From CAZFCK01 sp964517355 (lineage in GTDB: Bacteria; Desulfobacterota; Desulfovibrionia; Desulfovibrionales; Desulfovibrionaceae), in NCBI GenBank assembly GCA_964517355.1, contig CAZFCK010000237.1, positions 1 through 7,137 on the forward strand: 7,137 nucleotides of DNA. The letters run 5' to 3'. The notes under the pieces were generated by a model. The model saw only the letters and a program-made list of their open reading frames with translations. It was not told the origin of the DNA and did no database searches. Positions 1-5,922 of the stretch are shown piece by piece (positions within the stretch are counted from its first letter, which is position 1; each line of letters begins with the position of its first letter). Both the position numbers and the translations under genes were made by a program.

Positions 1-79
1 GCTCTCCCCTGAAACAATTTCCAATTGTTCCAGGGAAATGCATAAGAGCATCTAACGCTTTTCAAGCGTGAGATGCTCT
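1..79 (-). repeat. Two-hairpin dispersed repeat, copy A (may extend beyond window start)
   Basis: This segment is the reverse complement of 4222-4300 at 78 of 79 positions; the only difference is base 55 versus base 4246. It contains two hairpins. One is at 7-35: a CCCTG/CAGGG base and AT-rich AACAATT/AATTGTT arms with a 3-nt loop. The other is at 44-80: a 10-bp AAGAGCATCT/AGATGCTCTT stem, one mismatch, then a 6-bp inner stem with a 3-nt loop. Read on the minus strand, it lies downstream of the radical SAM gene. No open reading frame in it looks real. The element is cut by the window edge, so its true left end is unknown. A REP- or BIME-like dispersed element or 3'-UTR structure is likely, but that is inference. 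Confidence 0.85.
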
Positions 80-157
80 TAACTTTGTCGCCAGACACGT
101 GTATTTATAAGACACTGAATTTATAGGTATTTTCTCCAAAAGTCTTTGGAAGGGGGG

Positions 158-199
158 TCCGGGGAGAGAACCTTTCTTCAGAAAGGTTCTCCCCCCGGA
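158..199 (-). terminator. Long GC-rich hairpin downstream of the radical SAM gene
   Basis: The two arms (158-177 and 180-199) pair over 20 positions with one A/C mismatch (165/192). The core is GAACCTTTCT / AGAAAGGTTC, giving a practical TTCA tetraloop. The hairpin starts 41 bases beyond the radical SAM stop codon in that gene's transcription direction. On the minus strand the stem is followed by a C-rich stretch, not a T-run, so it is not a canonical intrinsic terminator, though its stability favours termination or 3'-end protection. An 8-bp direct repeat AAGTCTTT lies on both sides (140-147 and 210-217). Hairpins of this look recur after genes in Desulfovibrio-type genomes, by recollection. 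Confidence 0.65.
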
Positions 200-239
200 A
201 AAACCTAACAAGTCTTTAATCAGTGCTCCCTTAAATTGT

Positions 240-1562
240 TCAGCTGTGGTTGTTGCCCGTATCCAGGCCGTAGGGCGCAGCACGTTTGCCCTCAAGCAGA
301 AATGGATTGAAATAGCCGAAGCCGAGGTTTGGCGCGGCTTTGCGCAGGCGTTTCCGGAAATGTAGCAGGCCGGTGCTCGGGCTGTTGAGAAACGGCTCCG
401 CCAGTTGCATGTAGCGCTCCGGGTCCAGGTTCAGGTTGCGCAGTTGGATGAAATCCACGCCGTGTTGCACCACCAAATGCTGTAGGGCCTCAAGCTCTTC
501 TTCCGTATCGGTGACGCCGGGGAAATAGAGCAGATTCAGGGAGACAAACAGGCCGGCATCCTTGGCAGTTGCAATGCTCTCCACCACGTCGGCGAAGCTG
601 TAGCTTTTCGGACGATAATAGGCTTCATACAGTCCCGGCCGCGTGCTGTTCAGGCTGACCCTGATGGAGCTGAGCCCCGCCCGGGCAAGGCCGGGCAAGG
701 TGTGTGGCAGACTGGCGTTGGTGTTGATGTTCACCGTTCCTATTCCGCCCCGTGCGCGAAACGCGGCCACGGCTTCAGTGATGAGTTCGGATTCCGTCAG
801 CGGTTCGCCTTCGCAGCCCTGACCGAAGGAATATACGGCACGCGGTTCGTGCTCGGCATGTTCGAACATAATTTCCAGGATTTCATTCACAGTGGGCCGA
901 AAGCTGATACGCTGCTGGGTGGAGGGAAAGCCCGCGTCCTCCGGCTGCAGCGATATGCAGCCCACGCAGGAGGCGTTGCAGGCCCTGGCCGTGGGCAGCG
1001 GCGCTTCATAACGCCCGAGACATAAGTTTCTCGCAGCCGGGCAGCAACTGCCCAACGCGCAATGGGAAAGATGCTTCACCAGACGGTTTTCCGGATATTT
1101 CCGCAGCAGGCGATGGGCTCCTTGTTCAATGCGTTTTCGCGGCATATTGGTGAAAATCTGGCGTCTGTCCGTATCCACCTGTTTGGCGGCGACCCAGAAA
1201 CGTCCGTTGGCAAAGCCCACCGCCCCGTAAGCGAACAAGGGAAGCACGGGAGGGGTGCAAGCGTCATCCGTGTGCGTCAGGTATGCGGTCGTGCCGGTAA
1301 GCGTGTGTCCGGGGGAGATGAACGCGGCCACGGCGTTTTCTTCCAAAGCTTCCACTTGCCCGCTTTCCGGGTCCAGTCCCAGAGCCCTGCGCGCGGGTAA
1401 AAGAAAGAGTTCACTTTCCTCCGGCAGGGGCATGATTTCATCTGGTTTGGGTTGTGCGAGTTCGCCCCCTTTTCTATGGAGCATGAGCAGGTCGGGATGG
1501 TCGTAGATATTGCCTTGGGCGTCAGCGAATACGAGATTGGGTTTTACTCTTGATTTAGCCAT
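240..1562 (-). CDS. Radical SAM protein of unknown substrate
   Basis: The product is 440 aa. The radical SAM signature CxxxCxxC is C195-C199-C202 (CNASCVGC), which binds the [4Fe-4S] cluster that cleaves S-adenosylmethionine. It is followed by a GEP-type SAM-binding segment (GQGCEGEP, about 247-254), a strand with NINTNAS (278-284), SLNS (303-306) and FPGVTD (347-352), as expected of the partial TIM barrel spanning about 190-380. The N-terminal 190 residues form a separate domain ending in an extra Cys group, C168, C173, C174 and C181, just before the signature. That group might bind an auxiliary cluster or stabilise the site. No SPASM-type C-terminal Cys cluster is seen; the last 60 residues lack Cys. 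The protein looks cytosolic, without signal peptide or membrane span. The ATG start gives MAKSRVKP; upstream is a purine-rich stretch but only a weak Shine-Dalgarno. It is divergent from the acidic-protein gene. The fold is certain; the reaction is not known. Confidence 0.92.
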   Translation of the reverse strand: MAKSRVKPNLVFADAQGNIYDHPDLLMLHRKGGELAQPKPDEIMPLPEESELFLLPARRALGLDPESGQVEALEENAVAAFISPGHTLTGTTAYLTHTDDACTPPVLPLFAYGAVGFANGRFWVAAKQVDTDRRQIFTNMPRKRIEQGAHRLLRKYPENRLVKHLSHCALGSCCPAARNLCLGRYEAPLPTARACNASCVGCISLQPEDAGFPSTQQRISFRPTVNEILEIMFEHAEHEPRAVYSFGQGCEGEPLTESELITEAVAAFRARGGIGTVNINTNASLPHTLPGLARAGLSSIRVSLNSTRPGLYEAYYRPKSYSFADVVESIATAKDAGLFVSLNLLYFPGVTDTEEELEALQHLVVQHGVDFIQLRNLNLDPERYMQLAEPFLNSPSTGLLHFRKRLRKAAPNLGFGYFNPFLLEGKRAAPYGLDTGNNHS

Positions 1563-1663
1563 AATACTTTGCTTTCTTTTACACCTTGTGGTAGCGGTGT
1601 GTTAAGGGCGGTAAACGTTTAAGCCAAAGGCAGTTACTTTAGCGAAGTTCAAGAGAGGACGAA
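1563..1663. promoter_or_regulatory. Divergent intergenic region with two inverted repeats
   Basis: This 101-bp gap separates two divergently transcribed genes, so promoters for both should lie here or overlap the gene starts. An interrupted inverted repeat ACACC-N10-GGTGT is at 1581-1600, within the radical SAM leader and 19 bp upstream of its ATG. A perfect 10-bp palindrome TAAACGTTTA is at 1612-1621, near the centre, where an operator would influence both directions. I could not assign convincing -35/-10 or -24/-12 elements to either side. A clear ribosome binding site for the rightward gene, AGAGGA at 1654-1659, ends 4 bp before its ATG. Confidence 0.45.
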
Positions 1664-4042
1664 ATGGAAATTTTGGGGTCTTTATTGGAAGGGTACACCC
1701 CCATTCTGTTGTTCATTCTCATTTGCTTCGCCGCGTTGCTGGTCATGTTTTACAGGGTGGTGCGCAGCCTGGATGACGTGATCCGCGCCGTGAGTCAAGA
1801 CCGTGACGCACTTCAAGACAGCGTGTTGCAGATTCGAGACCAGGTGGGACTCCTGATCCAGCATCAGGCGGACGCCAACGCGGCATTGCAAAAAATCGTG
1901 GTTGGCGGCGTGCGGCAAGCAACGCCGGTTTCTGCATATGAGGAGGAGACATACCCGCCTGGGCAGGGGGTACAGGTGGAGGCGCCCCAACACGGTGGCG
2001 CATACACGTCTGCGGTCGCCGGGGGCGCAGCCTTGGGGGTTGCGGCCGGAGTCGCCGCCGGAGTCGCCGCGCAGCATGATTTTGAAACGCCCTCCTTTGT
2101 GGAAGAGGATTATGAGTCTGTTGTGGAGGAGCCGGAATTTGACGAGTACGCTCCTCTTTCGGGACTGGAAATGGACGACGTGTTTCCGCCCCCGGAGCCG
2201 CCTGAGGAGCCCTCCGTTTCGGAACCGTCCGCTGAGGTGTCCACTGCGGATGACGAAGATATCGACATCGACTTCTCCCTGGACGACGTGATTGTCACCG
2301 GGAAAGAGGCGCCTGAACCGGGTGTGGACGATTTTGATGTGGAGGAAGACGTTCCGGAGATTGAGCCGGTATCCCTCCAGGAGGAAGAGGTTGCCGTTTC
2401 AGATGATTTCCTGATGTCTCCGGAAATGGAAGAGGAGCAATCGTCAGTTGCCGAACCTGTTGCAGCGCCTGCTGCCGGAGAAGAAGAGCCTGAACTTGAG
2501 TTTGCCCTCGACGATCTCGATTTGGTGTCTGTGGAATCCCAAACCTTGACGGAATCTGAGATAGACGAGTTGGAGCTGTCCCTGACCTCGGACGATGAAT
2601 CCATTGAAACGGAAGTGCGGGACGAAGGCGCCCCTGCTCCGTTGCGGGAAGCGGAATCCGGGGCTTCAGTCGCGGATGAGGAGGATGTGCTGCTTCTTGA
2701 CGCGCCCTTCGATGCTGGGCAGATCGTATCGGAAGCGCCTTCTTCAGCGGGAAAAGAGCGGTTCGAACCGGGAGTAACCGATGAATTTTCTCTGACTTCC
2801 GAAGAATTGGCGGATATTGAAGATTTGGCCACGCCGGTTGAGGCTGCGGAAGTTGAGCAGGAGGAAGCAGCCGCGGATTTTCTGCTTTCGGATGACGATG
2901 AACTGCGGGAAGAGCCTCAGTCCCGTATGGGGGGAGTTGATAAAGACCTGTTCGCCGACTCCATGGGGATTGTTCCCGAGATGCCCGAGATGCCCGAGAC
3001 GCCGGAGATCGAAGAGGGGCGGGATTTTCATTTCTCAAAGACGGAAGGAGAGGGAATCCCCCTGGAGGCCATGGACGCGGGCATGGATGAAACCATGATC
3101 GAGGCCATGAAGCGGGATGTGAATCTTGATGTGGCTCTGGCCGAAGACGAGGAAGAAATTCACTTCGATACAAGTGAGGACACCGGGGGCTGGGCGGACA
3201 AGGACGACCTTGGAGATATCTCCATTGGCGCCGATCGCGAAGAGGCGGCGTCGCGGTTTTCCGCCGATGAAGAGGATGAGGAACCCCAGGAACAGCATGT
3301 GGACTTCGCCAAGATCGACGAGGAAGATCAGGATTTGGATCTACTCATCGAGAATCTTTCCGAAGTTGATATGGATTTGGCTTTGGATGAAGAGACGCAT
3401 CCGGACGACGAAGCTCCGGATTTCGAAACGGAACTGGTGCTGGAAGAGGATGACGAGCCGGAAACCGAGCTTGATCTCGGGCGGTTTCAGAGGCCGGAGC
3501 GCAGTGCGCCGCCCCAGGTCATATCCATGGATGACGAGGATGATTTCAGCCTTGACGACCTTGGCGTGATGCTGGAGCAGGATACAGGCGACACCTCCCC
3601 CATGTCCGGACAACCAGTGGCTGGACAGGAAGACAGAATCGCCCCCGCTGCGCACATCGAGGCGGAGGATGAAGGCGGCCTGGAACTGCTGCTCGATGAT
3701 GCGGACGAAGACGTGGACGACATTATGTCCGAAACCATGTCCGGCCTAAAATCGCGGAGCGTTGGGAAAGATGCGGGAGGCACTGCCGGCGCTTCATCCG
3801 TTGTGGATGATGACGGCCTTGAAGCCTTGAATCTGGACGGGTTTGACCTTTCCTTGGATCTTGGCGACGGGCAGGACTCCTCCCAGGGCGGCTCTACCGG
3901 GAAAGACGCCGAGCTCGACGCCTTTTTGAGCCTTGGCGATGACGACCTGGATATAACTATCGATTATCCCAAGAAGCGCGGAACCAAAAGCACAGATGAC
4001 GATGATATCGTGTTCATCGTCGAGGAAGACGACGAACCCTGA
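1664..4042 (+). CDS. Membrane-anchored, highly acidic low-complexity protein
   Basis: I do not recognise this 792-aa protein. One membrane span is evident at about residues 12-31, followed by RVVRSLDDV and a predicted coiled coil (about 34-80, with heptad-like L/I/V spacing). A Gly/Ala/Val stretch at 119-136 includes three GVAA repeats. The remaining ~650 residues are low-complexity and strongly acidic: I count about 233 Asp/Glu against about 35 Lys/Arg in the whole protein. Short acidic-hydrophobic motifs recur: DFSLDDV (203-209), EFALDDLDL (279-287), EFSLTSEEL (374-382), DFLLSDDDEL (405-414), DFSLDDLGV (627-635), FDLSLDLGD (727-735). The tail ends DDDDIVFIVEEDDEP. It has one Cys (C21, in the membrane span) and one Trp (W510). 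The topology suggests a short N-terminal tail and a long soluble part; the basic residues just after the span suggest that part is cytoplasmic (positive-inside rule). FimV-like scaffolds have comparable acidic regions, but no LysM or TPR is visible. The start has a good AGAGGA site. A terminator follows at 4098. Confidence 0.85.
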   Translation: MEILGSLLEGYTPILLFILICFAALLVMFYRVVRSLDDVIRAVSQDRDALQDSVLQIRDQVGLLIQHQADANAALQKIVVGGVRQATPVSAYEEETYPPGQGVQVEAPQHGGAYTSAVAGGAALGVAAGVAAGVAAQHDFETPSFVEEDYESVVEEPEFDEYAPLSGLEMDDVFPPPEPPEEPSVSEPSAEVSTADDEDIDIDFSLDDVIVTGKEAPEPGVDDFDVEEDVPEIEPVSLQEEEVAVSDDFLMSPEMEEEQSSVAEPVAAPAAGEEEPELEFALDDLDLVSVESQTLTESEIDELELSLTSDDESIETEVRDEGAPAPLREAESGASVADEEDVLLLDAPFDAGQIVSEAPSSAGKERFEPGVTDEFSLTSEELADIEDLATPVEAAEVEQEEAAADFLLSDDDELREEPQSRMGGVDKDLFADSMGIVPEMPEMPETPEIEEGRDFHFSKTEGEGIPLEAMDAGMDETMIEAMKRDVNLDVALAEDEEEIHFDTSEDTGGWADKDDLGDISIGADREEAASRFSADEEDEEPQEQHVDFAKIDEEDQDLDLLIENLSEVDMDLALDEETHPDDEAPDFETELVLEEDDEPETELDLGRFQRPERSAPPQVISMDDEDDFSLDDLGVMLEQDTGDTSPMSGQPVAGQEDRIAPAAHIEAEDEGGLELLLDDADEDVDDIMSETMSGLKSRSVGKDAGGTAGASSVVDDDGLEALNLDGFDLSLDLGDGQDSSQGGSTGKDAELDAFLSLGDDDLDITIDYPKKRGTKSTDDDDIVFIVEEDDEP
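2036..2071 (+). repeat. 12-bp in-frame tandem repeat (GVAA x3)
   Basis: Three consecutive 12-base units encode Gly-Val-Ala-Ala three times (residues 125-136). Units two and three differ only at the last base; unit one is more diverged at synonymous positions. The repeat makes a small, hydrophobic Gly/Ala/Val segment in the acidic protein that could insert in or lie against a membrane, or act as a flexible linker. Length variation between strains by slippage would keep the frame. Confidence 0.7.
2975..3010 (+). repeat. 9-bp in-frame tandem repeat (PEM/PET/PEI)
   Basis: Four 9-base units lie in frame in the acidic-protein gene. The first two are identical (CCCGAGATG), the third differs by one base and the fourth by more. 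They encode PEM-PEM-PET-PEI (residues 438-449). The repeat is consistent with slippage-driven growth of a disordered linker. Confidence 0.75.
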
Positions 4043-4097
4043 TTTGCATGCATCAGTTGCGGCATATGAGTTCCGCCTGCTTAGTTTGCTTTTTGTC

Positions 4098-4138
4098 GAG
4101 GAGGAGGCCCGGCGCATCGGGTTCTCCTCCTCTTTTTT
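4098..4138 (+). terminator. Rho-independent terminator after the acidic-protein gene
   Basis: GAGGAGGAG (4098-4106) pairs with CTCCTCCTC (4124-4132). Inside it, CCCG (4108-4111) pairs with CGGG (4118-4121) across a small internal bulge, leaving a 6-nt loop. A run of six T follows directly at 4133-4138. This is a textbook intrinsic terminator 55 bases past the stop codon. It should end the acidic-protein transcript before copy B of the repeat and separate this gene from the downstream transporter. Confidence 0.92.
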
Positions 4139-4221
4139 CTCCGTCTGATTCAGGACCAACGGTAACGTGTCCACCCCTCGCCTTGCCGGCAGAGCTCCCC
4201 ATGTAAACGTTATTGCGCTCT

Positions 4222-4300
4222 AGAGCATCTCACGCTTGAAAAGCGCTAGATGCTCTTATGCATTTCCCTGGAACAATTGGAAATTGTTTCAGGGGAGAGC
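4222..4300 (+). repeat. Two-hairpin dispersed repeat, copy B
   Basis: This is a near-perfect inverted copy of 1-79. Hairpin one spans about 4221-4257, with an AGAGCATCT/AGATGCTCT outer stem and a CGCTT/AAGCG inner stem around a GAA loop. Hairpin two spans 4266-4294, with CCCTG/CAGGG and AACAATT/AATTGTT arms. The one base unlike copy A (4246) lies in the inner stem and adds a mismatch, so it is not compensatory. A further small hairpin, CCTTG-TTT-CAAGG, follows at 4300-4312; whether copy A shares it cannot be seen because the window starts there. The element lies 179 bp past the acidic-protein stop, in the same transcriptional sense as copy A relative to its upstream gene. Confidence 0.9.
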
Positions 4301-4625
4301 CTTGTTTCAAGGCGAAAATGCGCTAAGCGCGGAGCTGCTGTGAAAGCTCTTATGCAGTGCGCCAGGCAATGCGTTGCCGCGTATGCCCATGGCAATCCTG
4401 AGACGGAAATGCTTGATCTATGGCATGGTGAATTATAGTAAAAAGTCCTGGAAAGGGGAGGCCCAAGTTGGAGCCTTATTTCAGCGGAAGAAGGCGGCCT
4501 CGCCCATTATGTATATCCGGTATGCTTACGGCAGGGGCTGGTGCTTTTCACTCTGCTGCGTAATGATGCGATAGCGACGCCACACAGCGCTTTTACGGCC
4601 ATGATACGGTCTCGGGAGGGAAGGA
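4301..4625 (+). other. Non-coding leader before the nucleoside transporter gene
   Basis: This 325-bp stretch has no convincing gene. It holds a second occurrence of the 11-mer GCTCTTATGCA (4346-4356; first at 4252-4262 in copy B), a short palindrome GCGCTAAGCGC (4320-4330), a TTGCC/GGCAA stem-loop near 4370-4392, and a stretch at 4441-4464 resembling the left flank of the 158-199 hairpin (AAAAGTC..GGAA.GGGG). The transporter promoter and 5' leader should lie here. I recognise no known riboswitch. A ribosome binding site, GGGAGGG, is at 4614-4620, 5 bp before the ATG. Confidence 0.5.
4413..4439 (+). promoter_or_regulatory. Weak candidate sigma-70-type promoter for the transporter operon
   Basis: TTGATC (4413-4418) and TATAGT (4434-4439) resemble -35 and -10 hexamers, but the 15-nt spacer is shorter than the usual 16-18. 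This is the best match I see between copy B and the transporter gene. It would give a 5' leader of roughly 180 nt. Confidence 0.25.
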
Positions 4626-5870
4626 ATGGATGCGCTGCAAAGTCTTTTCGGTTTTTTTGTCTTGCTTGTCCTGGCATGGAGCATAAGCGAAAATCGCCGC
4701 CGCCTGGATATGCGCATCCTTATCAGCGGAGTGGCCCTGCAATTCATCCTTGCTGCGTTGCTTCTCAAGCTGCCGCTGCTCAAAGAGGGGTTTTTATACC
4801 TCAACCGCCTAGTCATAGCCGTGGAAGAGGCCACAAAAGCCGGCACTTCCTTTGTCTTCGGCTATCTTGGGGGAGGGGATCTCCCCTTCAGCGAGTCCGC
4901 GCCGGGGGCGGGATATATTCTGGCCTTCCGCGCCTTGCCCATCATCCTCGTTATGAGCGCGTTGAGTTCGGTTCTTTTCCATTACCGCATTCTGCCCGCA
5001 ATCGTGAAAGGGTTTTCATTTTTATTGCGGCGTACCATGGGCATCGGGGGCGCTTTGGGAGTTGGAGCGGCGGTGAACATTTTTGCGGGTATGGTCGAAT
5101 CTCCCGTATTCGTACGTCCTTATCTGAAAGACATGAGCCGTAGCGAGTTATTCGCGCTCATGACCACGGGCATGGCCACCATCGCCGGTACCATGCTTGT
5201 CCTTTATGCGAGCATTTTGCAGAATCTGGTTGCCGGTTCTTTGGGGCAGATTCTCACTGCTTCGGTCATCAGCGCCCCTGCCGCCATTTTGGTGTCGAGG
5301 ATTATGGTCCCTGAAAGCGGCGATGGCACTGCCGGAGAAATGGTGCCGCCGCAAAAAACCTTGGGATTGATGGACGCCGTGACCAAGGGCACGCTTCAGG
5401 GCATTGAGCTGTTCATCCCCGTCTTGGCTTTTCTGGTGGTCCTGGTGGCGTTGGTTTCGCTTGTGAATCAGGGCCTGGGCTTCATTCCGGACATCGGCGG
5501 TGAGGCCGTGACTCTGCAACGCCTTTTGGGCTATGTGATGGCGCCGGTATGCTGGCTTATCGGCGTGCCTTGGGAAGAGGCGCATTGCGCGGGGATGCTC
5601 ATGGGAACCAAAGTCGTCTTGAATGAGTTTATCGCGTATTTGGATATGGCCAAACTGCCCCCGGACGCCCTTTCTCCCAGAAGCGACCTTATCATGACAT
5701 ACGCCATGTGCGGCTTCGCCAACCTGGGAAGTCTTGGCATCCTCATAGGCGGTTTGGGTGCGATGGTCCCGGAGCGGCGCGATGAGATCGTGGCCCTGGG
5801 CATACGTTCCATCATCGGCGGCGTGCTGGCGACATGCATGACGGGCGCCGTGGTGGGCGTGCTGTATTGA
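4626..5870 (+). CDS. Concentrative nucleoside transporter (CNT/NupC family)
   Basis: The 414-aa inner-membrane protein should import nucleosides with a cation (H+ or Na+). All three family regions appear in order: an N-terminal membrane domain (about 5-80), a gate-type region (about 100-200) and the conserved C-terminal transport domain (about 205-412). Diagnostic segments are NIFAGMVESPVFVRPYL (151-167, re-entrant hairpin 1), TGMATIAGTM (181-190), VLNEFIAYLD (331-340), SPRSDLIMTYAMCGFANLGS (350-369) and GGLGAMVPERR (375-385). Residues E158, E334, N366 and S369 match the positions that contact nucleoside in the Vibrio cholerae CNT structure (from memory), and N151 and T185 fall at its sodium site. 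The hairpin-1 Gln of the usual GQ(T/S)E motif is Met156 here, so base preference may differ. Length is normal for bacterial CNTs. The start has a strong GGGAGGG site 5 bp upstream. The MltA gene follows after 52 bp and is likely in the same operon. Confidence 0.93.
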   Translation: MDALQSLFGFFVLLVLAWSISENRRRLDMRILISGVALQFILAALLLKLPLLKEGFLYLNRLVIAVEEATKAGTSFVFGYLGGGDLPFSESAPGAGYILAFRALPIILVMSALSSVLFHYRILPAIVKGFSFLLRRTMGIGGALGVGAAVNIFAGMVESPVFVRPYLKDMSRSELFALMTTGMATIAGTMLVLYASILQNLVAGSLGQILTASVISAPAAILVSRIMVPESGDGTAGEMVPPQKTLGLMDAVTKGTLQGIELFIPVLAFLVVLVALVSLVNQGLGFIPDIGGEAVTLQRLLGYVMAPVCWLIGVPWEEAHCAGMLMGTKVVLNEFIAYLDMAKLPPDALSPRSDLIMTYAMCGFANLGSLGILIGGLGAMVPERRDEIVALGIRSIIGGVLATCMTGAVVGVLY

Positions 5871-5922
5871 ATCCTGCGGCGACCGCGTCCGAACATGTGC
5901 GCACAAGGAAGAGAGTCAACCA

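Noticed and set aside
62..295. 77-aa minus-strand open frame over the hairpin and copy A
   Set aside because: It overlaps the radical SAM 3' end, runs through the hairpin and the repeat, and has no family resemblance.
2110..3173. Long antisense open frames (240 and 292 aa) opposite the acidic-protein gene
   Set aside because: They are Ser-rich or Pro/Arg-rich shadows produced by the Asp/Glu-rich codons of the sense strand; neither shows a domain or a good start.
1664..4042. Assigning the acidic protein as FimV
   Set aside because: It shares only acidic low-complexity character; no LysM domain or C-terminal TPR/FimV domain is visible.
1..4300. Inverted repeats as termini of an insertion sequence
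   Set aside because: No transposase or integrase is present between them, target duplications cannot be seen because the window starts at the repeat, and a related degenerate copy after mltA favours a dispersed 3'-end element.
4250..4438. 62-aa plus-strand open frame starting inside copy B
   Set aside because: Its start lies in the repeat hairpin, there is no ribosome binding site, and the composition does not look coding.
4374..4574. 66-aa plus-strand open frame in the transporter leader
   Set aside because: No convincing ribosome binding site and no recognisable protein features; it overlaps another open frame equally weak.
5148..5906. 252-aa antisense open frame opposite the transporter
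   Set aside because: It is His/Gln/Arg-rich low-quality sequence opposite a clear CNT family gene.
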